Below, piece by piece: positions 1-8,984 of a stretch of 34,913 nt of DNA. Position numbers and translations under genes: made by a program. The number at the start of each line of letters is the position of its first letter. Position 1 is the stretch's first letter. The stretch is from Bacillota bacterium (lineage in GTDB: Bacteria > Bacillota > Dethiobacteria > DTU022 > UBA8154). Below the pieces are notes generated by a model. The model saw only the letters and a program-made list of their open reading frames with translations, was not told the origin of the DNA and did no database searches. The stretch spans positions 1 through 34,913 of the forward strand of contig JAAZMP010000181.1 of assembly GCA_012798755.1 (NCBI GenBank), written 5' to 3'.

Positions 1-2
1 CT

Positions 3-689
3 TTGCTCAAAGCAGTAAATGTAAGCAAAGGTTTAAAGGAGGGCGGCATTTTAATAATAAATTCCCTAAAGGGGCCGGAACATTTTATTTTCGATCCAAA
101 ATTACAAAAAATAGCAACTGTAGATGCGACAACGATAGCGCTGGAAATTCTGGGCCGGCCAATTACAAACACAATACTGTTGGGAGCCTTGATCAAAGCT
201 TTAGCCCCGGTGGAGCTCGACTCTATTATTGATGCCATTGAAAAACATTTTCCCCCCAAGATCGCTGCTTCGAACACCAAGGCATTGCATATGGCTTATG
301 AAAACACAGCAATAATTACTGTAGGTGACTATCTGGCCGAAAACAAAGGTGCCGATGCTGCCGCAGCAACCGTAGAAGAGATGCCAGCTGTCGCAGAAGA
401 AGAAGAATTTCTTTGGACAGAAATAAAACCCGGTTGCGTTATTACCGATCCCGGTAATTCCAAATCACATTATACCGGTAGTTGGAAATCTTTTTATCCC
501 TTGCTTGCAAAAGAACGCTGCATTCAGTGTGGAATTTGTTGGATATTGTGTCCCGATGCGGCCTATACGCAAGATGCGGAAGGATTTTATATTTCTGACT
601 TGGATTATTGCAAGGGCTGTGGTATTTGTGCTCAAGAATGTCCTACCGGTGCTATTTCTATGTTGCAAGAGAAGGAGGTTGAGGTTTAA
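3..689 (+). CDS. 2-oxoacid:ferredoxin oxidoreductase, fused gamma-delta subunit (5' end outside window)
   Basis: C-terminal part of a gamma domain followed by two 4Fe-4S motifs (CIQCGICWILCP, CKGCGICAQECP). Directly upstream of alpha and beta subunits. Begins at the window edge, so N-terminus is truncated. Confidence 0.88.
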   Translation: MLKAVNVSKGLKEGGILIINSLKGPEHFIFDPKLQKIATVDATTIALEILGRPITNTILLGALIKALAPVELDSIIDAIEKHFPPKIAASNTKALHMAYENTAIITVGDYLAENKGADAAAATVEEMPAVAEEEEFLWTEIKPGCVITDPGNSKSHYTGSWKSFYPLLAKERCIQCGICWILCPDAAYTQDAEGFYISDLDYCKGCGICAQECPTGAISMLQEKEVEV

Positions 690-1867
690 TGAAAATGACT
701 GAGCGTGCCGGTATGGAAGTGTCGTTTGCCGCTGCTGAGGCTGTAAAACTTTGCAACGTTGACGTTATCTCCGCATACCCTATTACGCCTCAGACCCATA
801 TTGTGGAACGCCTGGCAGAATATGTGGCCAATGGAGAACTGGATGCCGAATTTGTTCCTGTAGAATCGGAACATTCTGCTTTGAGCCTGTGTATGGGAAG
901 CCAAGCTGTTGGAGCCCGTTCCTTTACCTGTACCAGTTCCCAGGGCCTGGCTTTGATGAGTGAACTTCTTTATATCACCTCAGGTATGAGACTTCCGGTG
1001 GTAATGATTCTCGTAAATCGTTCTCTTTCTTCTCCACTTTCCATCTGGAACGATCATAGTGATGTGATGTCCATAAGGGATTGCGGATGGATTCAGTTTT
1101 TTGTCCATAACGGCCAAGAATTGTACGATCACGTTTTTATGGCTTATAAACTGGCAGAAAACGCTGATGTTTTGATGCCCGTAATCATAAACGTTGATGG
1201 GTTTACTTTATCCCATGTGTTCGAACCTTTGGAGATGATTTCTCCCGGTAAGATCGAAAAATATCTTCCCCCTTATGTCCCTAAGTATGTCCTTCATCCG
1301 GATGATCCTTTAACCATGGGGGCTTTTACTTTACCGTCTTATTTCACAGAAGCCAAAAAGGCGCATGACGAAGTCCTTAAAACTTCTTACGGGCATATCC
1401 TAAACACCTTTAATTCATGGGCGCAGGTCAGCGGGCGTTCTTACCATCCGGTTGAAAAAATGTATGCGGAGGATGCAGAAACTCTTTTTGTTGTGATGGG
1501 TAGTTTTGCCGAAACAGCCGGGGAAGCAGTGGAGGCGATGCGCAAGCAAGGGAAAAAAGTGGGGCTTATAGCGATTCGTTTATGGCGTCCCTTTCCTTTT
1601 GAAGATTTCTGCCATGCGGTAACGGGTGCCAAAGAACTAATTGTTATAGACAGAGCCTTATCCTCAGGCGGCCCGGGAGGTCCTCTGGCATCGGAGATTC
1701 GTTCCGCCTTATATAATGTGGAAAACAGACCTCAGATCAGAAATTATATCGCCGGGCTAGGCGGCAGGGATGTTACTATAGAAGACTATATACTCATGCA
1801 TGACAACTCTATACAGGGATCTGACTACGAGATATATGGCTTAAAGGGGGATGAAACAAGTGCATAG
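689..1867 (+). CDS. 2-oxoacid:ferredoxin oxidoreductase alpha subunit (PorA-like)
   Basis: SAYPITPQTHIVERLAEYV and EFVPVESEHSA...TCTSSQGLALMSE motifs typical of the PorA family; 392 aa; start overlaps preceding stop. Confidence 0.93.
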   Translation: MKMTERAGMEVSFAAAEAVKLCNVDVISAYPITPQTHIVERLAEYVANGELDAEFVPVESEHSALSLCMGSQAVGARSFTCTSSQGLALMSELLYITSGMRLPVVMILVNRSLSSPLSIWNDHSDVMSIRDCGWIQFFVHNGQELYDHVFMAYKLAENADVLMPVIINVDGFTLSHVFEPLEMISPGKIEKYLPPYVPKYVLHPDDPLTMGAFTLPSYFTEAKKAHDEVLKTSYGHILNTFNSWAQVSGRSYHPVEKMYAEDAETLFVVMGSFAETAGEAVEAMRKQGKKVGLIAIRLWRPFPFEDFCHAVTGAKELIVIDRALSSGGPGGPLASEIRSALYNVENRPQIRNYIAGLGGRDVTIEDYILMHDNSIQGSDYEIYGLKGDETSA

Positions 1868-2786
1868 TACCAGCGTTTATGCCGTAAAAACCTTACCAAG
1901 AAAAGAATATTTTGCTTCCGGCCATCGTGCCTGCCCCGGTTGCGGTGAAGCATTGGCGGTGCGCCTGGTACAGAAAGTGCTTGGACGCAACGTTGTTGTG
2001 GCTGCGGCTACGGGATGTATGGAAATAGTTTCCTCACCTTTTCCTCAAACCTCTTGGGAGGTACCCTGGATTCATGTGGCTTTTGAAAATGCGGCTGCGG
2101 TAGCCGGGGGGGTCGAAAAAGGTCTGGAAGTTCTAAAACGTAAAGGGAAAATCAAAGAACAAAAAATATCCGTTGTTGCTATGGCCGGAGACGGGGGAAC
2201 CGCGGATATAGGTTTACAGGCCCTTTCCGGGGCCATGGAGAGAGGGCACGACATGCTCTTTGTCTGTTATGATAATGAAGCATATATGAATACAGGCGTG
2301 CAAAGATCTTCATCTACCCCTTTTGGTGCCTTAACCACGACATCACCCGTGGGTACCCAACAAAAAGGGCAGCTCACACACAAAAAAAATATGGCCGAAA
2401 TAGCTGTGGCCCACGGTATTCCTTATGTGGCTACAGCATGCCCGAGTTATCCTTTGGATTTGGCCGCTAAAGTGCAAAAAGGAATGGATGCGGATGGCCC
2501 CGCCTACATTCATATTTTAAGTGTCTGTCCCTCCGGTTGGGGCATATCCGGGGATGCTACTATAAAATTGGGGCGGCTTGCAGTGCAAAGCGGAGCTTTT
2601 CCCCTTTATGAAGTAGAAAACGGAAAATATAAAATTACAGTGGATGTGGAGGAACTGTTGCCATTAGAGTATTATTTCAAACCACAGAGGCGATTCCGTC
2701 ACTTGTCAAAAGAAATGACGGGACAAATTGAAGAAAATGTGCGTCAGAAGTGGCAGGAACTAAAAAAGCGTTCAGAAGGGGACTAA
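1851..2786 (+). CDS. 2-oxoacid:ferredoxin oxidoreductase beta subunit (TPP-binding, PorB-like)
   Basis: GHRACPGCGEALAVR, TPP motif AGDGGTADIGLQALSGAMERG, YDNEAYMNTGVQRSSSTP; overlaps alpha by 17 bp. Confidence 0.93.
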   Translation: MKQVHSTSVYAVKTLPRKEYFASGHRACPGCGEALAVRLVQKVLGRNVVVAAATGCMEIVSSPFPQTSWEVPWIHVAFENAAAVAGGVEKGLEVLKRKGKIKEQKISVVAMAGDGGTADIGLQALSGAMERGHDMLFVCYDNEAYMNTGVQRSSSTPFGALTTTSPVGTQQKGQLTHKKNMAEIAVAHGIPYVATACPSYPLDLAAKVQKGMDADGPAYIHILSVCPSGWGISGDATIKLGRLAVQSGAFPLYEVENGKYKITVDVEELLPLEYYFKPQRRFRHLSKEMTGQIEENVRQKWQELKKRSEGD

Positions 2787-2805
2787 TGAAAAAGAGGGAA
2801 TAAAA

Positions 2806-3264
2806 ATGAAAGAAAAAGAACTCGATACCATCATCAACAAATATGGGGCGGACCCCTCCGAGATCATGGGAATGTTGTTGGATATTCAGGAAAAGGAAAA
2901 ATATCTTCCCAAAAAAGATCTGCAGCATTTGTCCGTAAAATTGGGCCTCCCCTTGACCAGGATCTATCAAATTGCTACTTTCTATGAGGCCCTAAGTTTG
3001 AAACCTTTAGGGCACAACCAGATCCACGTATGCACAGGAACCGCCTGTCATGTCCGCGGTGCAGCCGGGATTTTGAACAAACTGGAAGAAAGACTTGGTA
3101 TTAAACCTGGTGAGGTGACATCGGATCTGAATTTTGGGCTTAAAACTGTAAATTGTGTAGGGGCTTGTGCCCTGGGACCTGTTGTGGTAGTTAACGGCGA
3201 ATACCATGGCGAAATGACTGCTTTAAAGGCAGATCGCATGTTAAAGCGCCTTATGAAGAATTAA
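2806..3264 (+). CDS. NuoE/HndA-like 2Fe-2S thioredoxin-fold subunit
   Basis: CTGTACHVRGA...CVGACALGPVVVVNGEYHG; 152 aa; ATG with GAGGGA upstream. Confidence 0.92.
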   Translation: MKEKELDTIINKYGADPSEIMGMLLDIQEKEKYLPKKDLQHLSVKLGLPLTRIYQIATFYEALSLKPLGHNQIHVCTGTACHVRGAAGILNKLEERLGIKPGEVTSDLNFGLKTVNCVGACALGPVVVVNGEYHGEMTALKADRMLKRLMKN

Positions 3265-3290
3265 AATCACTAAAAAAATAATAGAAGTAG

Positions 3291-5156
3291 GTGAGCCTTT
3301 TGCACAGGTTAACCTCCGTAGAAGAACTGGAGAAGGTTAGGGAAAAAATTCTAAAAGAAAAAAGTACCATAAAAACCTGTATAACCATTTGTCTGGGAAC
3401 CGGCTGCCATGCGTATGACAGCCAAACGGTTTACGAAACGCTGCAAAATGAAATTGCAGCGCACAACCTGGAGGAAGAAATCGAACTAAAGCCAACGGGT
3501 TGTCACGGGTTCTGTGAACAGGGCCCCATTATTGTGCTCTACCCGGGCGAAATCTGTTACTGTCGTGTAAAACCGGAAAATGTTAAAGACATTATTGAAA
3601 TGACTGTTTTGGAAAACAAGATTATAGAAGATCTGCTTTATGAGGATCCCGTTTCCGGAAATAAATTTGAAAAAGAATCAGAAATTCCCTTTTACAAAGA
3701 TCAAAACAGGCTTATTTTGGGGAAAAACAGTTCCATCAACCCCCAAAACATTAACGACTATCTTGCCGAGGGTGGATACCGGTCCCTGGCCAAAGTATTA
3801 ACCGGTATGGCCCCGGAACAGGTTATAGACAAAATAAAAAAAGCTAACCTGCGGGGAAGAGGCGGGGGCGGATTTCCGGCGGGTGTAAAATGGGAAACGA
3901 CTCGCAACGCGCCCGAAAAGAAAAAGTACGTCATTGTAAATGCCGACGAAGGCGACCCTGGTGCTTATATGGACAGGAGCCTTTTGGAAGGAAACCCTCA
4001 TTTGATTTTAGAGGGCCTGGCTATAGGGGCTTATGCCATTGGAGCGGATGAGGGATTTGTTTATGTCCGCCAGGAATACCCACTGGCTTTGGAAAACCTT
4101 TCTACTGCTATCGGGCAGGCAGAAAAACTTGGGCTACTTGGGGAAAATATCCTGGGTACGGGTTTTAATTTCAAAGTGAAGATAAAGCGCGGTGCCGGGG
4201 CTTTTGTCTCGGGAGAATCGAGCGCATTGGTTTCGGCCATCGAAGGCAAGGTAGGCGAGCCCAGGCCCAAGCATATAAATACCGCTGTAAGCGGTATTTA
4301 TGGAAAACCCAGTAACCTCAACAATGTGGAGACCTGGGCCAACGTGCCGGTCATAATAGAAAAGGGAGTAGATTGGTACTCTGGCATCGGCAACGAAAAT
4401 AATAAAGGTACCAAGATATTTTCCTTGGTGGGCAAAATAAACAACACGGGATTGGTAGAAGTACCCATGGGTACCCCTTTAAGAAAAATTATTTATGAGC
4501 TTGGGGGTGGTATTCCGGGTGGGAAAAAATTTAAAGCCGTCCAGACCGGTGGTCCTTCGGGTGGCTGTCTGCCCGAAAGTCACCTGGATGCTCCCGTTGA
4601 TTTTGATCACTTAAAGGATCTGGGCTCTATGATGGGCTCCGGCGGGATGATCGTCATGGATGAAGACAATTGTATGGTCGATGTGGCCAAGTACTTTATG
4701 CATTTTTTGAAAGATGAATCCTGTGGTAAATGTGTCAGCTGTCGTGAAGGCACCAAAAAAATGTATGAAATCCTGGAGGCTATCACCGAAGGAAAAGGAA
4801 AAGAGGAGGATCTGCTTTTGTTGGAAGAGATTGCCTGGGTAACGACAAATGCCTCCTTGTGTGCCCTCGGTGGTACAGCTGCCAACCCTGTTTTAAGCAC
4901 TTTAAAATATTTCCGGGACGAATATGAGGCCCATATTAAGGAAAAACGCTGCCCTGCCAAGGTTTGCAAAGCCCTGATAACATATGTCATCGATCAGGAA
5001 AAATGCACCGGTTGCGGGCTGTGCCAAACCCTTTGTCCCGAAAAAGCCATTGAGGGCGAAAAAGAGGCCCCGATGACGATCGATGCCCAAAAATGTTCAC
5101 GGTGTGGCATTTGCTTAGAAGCCTGCCGATTTGAGGCTATAAATGTTACCAGCTAA
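3291..5156 (+). CDS. NuoF/HndC-like NADH-binding FMN/Fe-S subunit with N-terminal 2Fe-2S and C-terminal 2x[4Fe-4S] domains
   Basis: GRGGGGFPAGVKWE, NADEGDPGAYMDR, ESCGKCVSCREGTKKM, N-terminal CLGTGCHAYDS, C-terminal CTGCGLCQTLCP and CSRCGICLEACR; 621 aa. Confidence 0.94.
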   Translation: MSLLHRLTSVEELEKVREKILKEKSTIKTCITICLGTGCHAYDSQTVYETLQNEIAAHNLEEEIELKPTGCHGFCEQGPIIVLYPGEICYCRVKPENVKDIIEMTVLENKIIEDLLYEDPVSGNKFEKESEIPFYKDQNRLILGKNSSINPQNINDYLAEGGYRSLAKVLTGMAPEQVIDKIKKANLRGRGGGGFPAGVKWETTRNAPEKKKYVIVNADEGDPGAYMDRSLLEGNPHLILEGLAIGAYAIGADEGFVYVRQEYPLALENLSTAIGQAEKLGLLGENILGTGFNFKVKIKRGAGAFVSGESSALVSAIEGKVGEPRPKHINTAVSGIYGKPSNLNNVETWANVPVIIEKGVDWYSGIGNENNKGTKIFSLVGKINNTGLVEVPMGTPLRKIIYELGGGIPGGKKFKAVQTGGPSGGCLPESHLDAPVDFDHLKDLGSMMGSGGMIVMDEDNCMVDVAKYFMHFLKDESCGKCVSCREGTKKMYEILEAITEGKGKEEDLLLLEEIAWVTTNASLCALGGTAANPVLSTLKYFRDEYEAHIKEKRCPAKVCKALITYVIDQEKCTGCGLCQTLCPEKAIEGEKEAPMTIDAQKCSRCGICLEACRFEAINVTS

Positions 5157-5907
5157 TAATAACATAAAGGATATGAGAGTAAAAATGATAACTTTATGGA
5201 TAAATGACAAGCAATATCAGGCTGCAGAGGGCCAGAGTGTTCTGCAGGTTGCCTTAGATAACGGGATTGAAATTCCCCATCTTTGTTATCATGAAAGCCT
5301 ATCTTCCCAAGGCAGTTGTCGCCTTTGCCTGGTAGAAGTTACCAAAGGCAGCAAGACCATTATGACGACCTCCTGCACCTATCCAGCTATGGAAGGTATT
5401 AAGGTTCAGACGGATACTTTGGAAATAAAAAAGGCCAGGCGGCTTGTTATGGAACTTTTATTGCCTCTAGCACCTGATGCTCCAAAAATAAAGGCCCTGG
5501 CTTCCGAATTAGGCGTTACCGAGCCGCGTCTTGGGCCGGAACCTGAAAATGATAACTGCATCAAGTGCGGCCTCTGTGTCCGGGCTTGTGATGAACTCGT
5601 GGGGGCTCATGCCATCACTTTTGCCGGAAGGGGTGTGGCCAGGACGGTTGAACCGCCGTACGATGAAGAAGCAGAAAACTGTATTGGCTGTGGTACTTGC
5701 GTACAAGTCTGCCCAACAGAATGTATTGTCATGGAAGATCAGGGGATGGAAAGAAGAATAGATAAATGGAAGAGAACACTGAAATTAAAAGCCTGCAAAA
5801 ACTGTGGCCGTCCCTTTATTACTTTCGCTGAAATTGATTTTATGCAGACCAAAGCCAAAAATCCGCCACCGGAGGAATGGTTCGATTATTGTCCTGATTG
5901 TCGCTAG
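5143..5907 (+). CDS. NuoG/HndD N-terminal-like iron-sulfur protein (2Fe-2S plus 2x[4Fe-4S]) with a C-terminal CxxC...CxxC module; no catalytic domain
   Basis: CYHESLSSQGSCRLCLVEV...TSC (2Fe-2S), CIKCGLCVRACDE, CIGCGTCVQVCP, then CKNCGRPF...YCPDCR. 254 aa; probable ATG at 5185. Confidence 0.88.
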   Translation: MLPANNNIKDMRVKMITLWINDKQYQAAEGQSVLQVALDNGIEIPHLCYHESLSSQGSCRLCLVEVTKGSKTIMTTSCTYPAMEGIKVQTDTLEIKKARRLVMELLLPLAPDAPKIKALASELGVTEPRLGPEPENDNCIKCGLCVRACDELVGAHAITFAGRGVARTVEPPYDEEAENCIGCGTCVQVCPTECIVMEDQGMERRIDKWKRTLKLKACKNCGRPFITFAEIDFMQTKAKNPPPEEWFDYCPDCR

Positions 5908-5935
5908 TGGTCTTTTAAGATAAGGATATAAACCG

Positions 5936-5984
5936 GCCCTGGATGGCACAAAATGATGTGCGGGCATCCAGGGCTGTTTTGCTT
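5936..5984 (+). terminator. Strong hairpin, probable terminator of the por/nuo operon
   Basis: GCCCTGGATG (5936-5945) perfectly complementary to CATCCAGGGC (5965-5974), plus inner GCACA/TGTGC stem, followed by TGTTTTGCTT. Confidence 0.75.
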
Positions 5985-6089
5985 CAATAAGATTTTCGGA
6001 GGGATTTTTGTTCCATAAGCAGTAGTTATAATTAAGCGCGGCTTTCTTGCAAATTCGAAGGTGTTGGCCCCATAAACCGTAGTTGCAAA

Positions 6090-6941
6090 TCAAACATGCC
6101 TCTTTTTGCTTGTCTTGTCTTCATCGGCTAAAACAATGCGGCGTGCAAAGACATTCACGCGTTTGATCTGGGACCCGGTGAGGTATTCTATTTTTTCCTT
6201 AACCTTTTCTTGTATTTCAAGCAAAATCCGGGGGACATTAACGCCGTAAATCAGGGTTACGCTCAGGTTCAGTATTATGCCGCTGTTATCAGAAACGATA
6301 GTGTTTTTTTTGGCTTTGGCAACCCCTTCGATTTGTTCTGTTACATAAACAGCTATCTGTTCAATGACATTTTCTGAAAGAAAGTAATTTCCCAGGGAAC
6401 TGTACAGCGGGCGGACTATGGACCGTTCCGCTGTTTGATATGAAGACTTTTTGCTTTTGTTCATAAAAAAAGCCTTTATAGGATCCAGCAGGTAGCCGGG
6501 AAAATCTTTTTCAATAGCAAATGTAGGAATAGGAATAACGTGCCTGTTTTCTTTCTCCCTTATTTCCAGTGCCTGTTCAATTTCCTTGCGTGTGGAGACA
6601 TCTTCGATGCGTATTATTTTTTCAGGAAGGGGAATTTGCAGCCTATCGGCAATATAGTTGCCCATGCGCTCGGATGTAGCCAGTATAAGAATGCTTTTTG
6701 GTTTTACCTCCCTTATTTTTCGGCGGACTTGCCTGGCATGCTGTGGGTCGATAAAGATAGCCCTTTTGACTGCAGCCATCTTCGTCTTTTCTCTTTTAGC
6801 TGAACGTCCGGCCAGTATTTTGCTGCCGTGGATGAACAGACCATCGTCAATAAGATATTCTATCCCTTCTTGGAAAGCTACTGCAGCACACTGGTGGCTT
6901 TTGCCTGTGCCGCTGGACCCGATCAAAGCATATGTTTTCAT
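6090..6941 (-). CDS. P-loop NTPase-like protein fused to a C-terminal Asp23/Gls24 (DUF322) domain
   Basis: N-terminal Walker A GSSGTGKS; C-terminal GNYFLSENVIEQIAVYVTEQIEGVAK...LNLSVTLIYGVNVPRILLEIQEKVKEKIEYLTGSQIKRVNVFARRIV matches the Asp23/Gls24 pattern. Confidence 0.75.
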   Translation of the reverse strand: MKTYALIGSSGTGKSHQCAAVAFQEGIEYLIDDGLFIHGSKILAGRSAKREKTKMAAVKRAIFIDPQHARQVRRKIREVKPKSILILATSERMGNYIADRLQIPLPEKIIRIEDVSTRKEIEQALEIREKENRHVIPIPTFAIEKDFPGYLLDPIKAFFMNKSKKSSYQTAERSIVRPLYSSLGNYFLSENVIEQIAVYVTEQIEGVAKAKKNTIVSDNSGIILNLSVTLIYGVNVPRILLEIQEKVKEKIEYLTGSQIKRVNVFARRIVLADEDKTSKKRHV

Positions 6942-6950
6942 TATTTTTCC

Positions 6951-6998
6951 TCCTGATTTTCAAGTTAAAGTATACCATAATTAAATAGAGAAGTCGAC
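6951..6998 (-). promoter_or_regulatory. Probable sigma-A promoter for the P-loop/Asp23 gene (minus strand)
   Basis: On the minus strand TCGACT-17 nt-TATACT with an extended TGG before the -10, then AGGAGG and ATG. Confidence 0.6.
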
Positions 6999-7154
6999 AG
7001 CGCAGGATCCCGGGATCTTTCACTGTATTTAAAATGGTAAATTGCTTTTGTGCTGAAGGTTTTCGTAAGCAGGCCTTCTTTGGTATGGTTTTGTGAACTA
7101 TTTGGCTGTACGGGTGTAGTTATCCTCAACCTTCCAACATAAGTGTTTTTCTTG

Positions 7155-7183
7155 TTGAAAAAACCCGTTAGTATTGGTATACT
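7155..7183 (+). promoter_or_regulatory. Probable sigma-A promoter for the carboxyltransferase gene
   Basis: TTGAAA (7155-7160), 17 nt spacer, TATACT (7178-7183). Confidence 0.65.
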
Positions 7184-7298
7184 GAAAAGCGTGGGAATAC
7201 ATAAACCATAAAAAGTGCGGAAACAACAAACGGCGCTTGCGGGGATGAATTGGTTATGGGACAGTACTGACAGCTAAAAAAAACAGGAGGTGCTTTTT

Positions 7299-8840
7299 AT
7301 GGAAGAAAAGTTGGATTTTTTACAAAAGAGAAGGAATATCATCCTTCAAGGGGGCGGTGCAAAGCGCGTTGAAGCTCAGCATAAAAAAGGAAAGCAAACA
7401 GCCAGGGAAAGGCTGGAACAGTTTTTAGATCCGGGCAGTTTTGTAGAAGTAGGCACTTTTGTGCAGAGCGAATTAGAAGATGCCAGTACATTAGACATTC
7501 CCTTACCGGGAGAAGGTGTGGTCACCGGCTACGGAAACCTGGACGGTCGTTTAGTCTATGTTTTTGCCCAGGATTTTACTGTTTCCGGGGGATCCCTGGG
7601 GGAAAAGCATGCTGCTAAGATCTGCCGCGTTATGGACTTGGCTGCCCAAAACGGTGCGCCTTTTATCGGCATCAACGATTCCGGGGGTGCGAGAATCCAG
7701 GAAGGGGTTATGTCCCTGGATGGTTACGGAAACATTTTTTTTCGCAATACAGTAAATTCAGGTGTCATTCCCCAGATTTCTGTAATGATGGGACCAAGTG
7801 CCGGTGGGGCTGTTTATTCGCCGGCGTTGACTGATTTTGTTTTCATGGTCGATGATACCAGCTATATGTTTATAACCGGGCCTCAGGTTATCAAAGCGGT
7901 AACGGGCGAGGAAGTTTCAGCGGAAAAGCTCGGGGGTGCCGTTACGCATAATCAGACAAGCGGTGTGGCTCATTTCAGGGCCAAAGATGAAAAGGAATGT
8001 TTCCAATTAATTAAAAAACTTTTAAGCTATCTGCCTTCCAACAACCTAAACGATCCTCCCGCTGCTTCCCCTGCAGAGCCGACCTTGCCTGCAGAAGATC
8101 TGGCCAATTTGGTGCCGGCGGACCCAAACAAAGCTTATGATGTCGTAGAAGTTATTAAAAGAATTGTTGATGACAGTGACTTTTTCCAGGTCCACGAACA
8201 ATATGCCAGAAATGCCGTGGTAGGTTTTGCCAGGATAGCCGGCCAAGCGGTGGGGATAATTGCCAACCAGGCCAACTATTTAGCCGGATGTTTGGATATA
8301 GATTGTTCTGACAAGATCTCCCGTTTTGTCAGATTCTGTGATTGCTTTAACATACCACTGGTTACATTTGTAGATGTCCCGGGTTACCTCCCCGGTGTGC
8401 ATCAAGAATATGGGGGAATTATTCGCCATGGTGCCAAGATACTTTATGCTTATTCTGAGGCCACCGTTCCCCAAGTAAGCGTTATTTTGCGCAAGGCTTA
8501 CGGCGGTGCTTATATTGCCATGAACGCCCGCAGCTTAGGGGCGGACTTTGTTTTTGCCTGGCCTACGGCGGAGATAGCTGTAATGGGGCCCGAAGGGGCG
8601 ATCAATATCATTAACCGCAGAGAAATAGAAAAGGCAGAAAATCCCGAAAAGGAAAGAAAAGAAAGGGTAAGCGAATACCGGCGGAAATTTGCCAATCCAT
8701 ATGTTGCTGCCTCCCGTGGCTGGGTAGATGATGTCATCCATCCCGTGGATACGCGCCGCCATCTTATCAGGGCACTTGACTCGCTAAAAAATAAATTCGA
8801 AGATCGGCCACGTAAAAAACACGGCAATTTCCCGGTCTAG
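7299..8840 (+). CDS. Acyl-CoA carboxylase carboxyltransferase / methylmalonyl-CoA decarboxylase alpha subunit
   Basis: KQTARERLEQFLDPGSFVEVG, NDSGGARIQEGV, MGPSAGGAVYSPALTDF, DVPGYLPGVHQEYGGIIRHGAK, KAYGGAYIAMNARSLGAD. ATG 7299 preceded by AGGAGG; ORF track extends it to 7290. Confidence 0.93.
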   Translation: MEEKLDFLQKRRNIILQGGGAKRVEAQHKKGKQTARERLEQFLDPGSFVEVGTFVQSELEDASTLDIPLPGEGVVTGYGNLDGRLVYVFAQDFTVSGGSLGEKHAAKICRVMDLAAQNGAPFIGINDSGGARIQEGVMSLDGYGNIFFRNTVNSGVIPQISVMMGPSAGGAVYSPALTDFVFMVDDTSYMFITGPQVIKAVTGEEVSAEKLGGAVTHNQTSGVAHFRAKDEKECFQLIKKLLSYLPSNNLNDPPAASPAEPTLPAEDLANLVPADPNKAYDVVEVIKRIVDDSDFFQVHEQYARNAVVGFARIAGQAVGIIANQANYLAGCLDIDCSDKISRFVRFCDCFNIPLVTFVDVPGYLPGVHQEYGGIIRHGAKILYAYSEATVPQVSVILRKAYGGAYIAMNARSLGADFVFAWPTAEIAVMGPEGAINIINRREIEKAENPEKERKERVSEYRRKFANPYVAASRGWVDDVIHPVDTRRHLIRALDSLKNKFEDRPRKKHGNFPV

Positions 8841-8937
8841 TCCGTTTCTTGTATTTTCCTATATGGGTTGACGCGTTAGTTCGATTAGATATTATCATAG
8901 CATTTTTTATTTTTTCAAGTTTTTTCTGGATTTCATG

Positions 8938-8966
8938 TTGACTTTTAGATGCTCCGGTGTTAAAAT
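8938..8966 (+). promoter_or_regulatory. Probable sigma-A promoter for the T-box/arg operon
   Basis: TTGACT (8938-8943), 17 nt spacer, TAAAAT (8961-8966), just upstream of the T-box leader. Confidence 0.65.
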
Positions 8967-8984
8967 TTCTTCATAACAATTGCA

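Noticed and set aside
5785-6093. 102-aa minus-strand ORF spanning the operon terminator
   Set aside because: It reads through a strong hairpin and antisense to the NuoG-like gene; it starts at the stop of the Asp23 gene with no motif.
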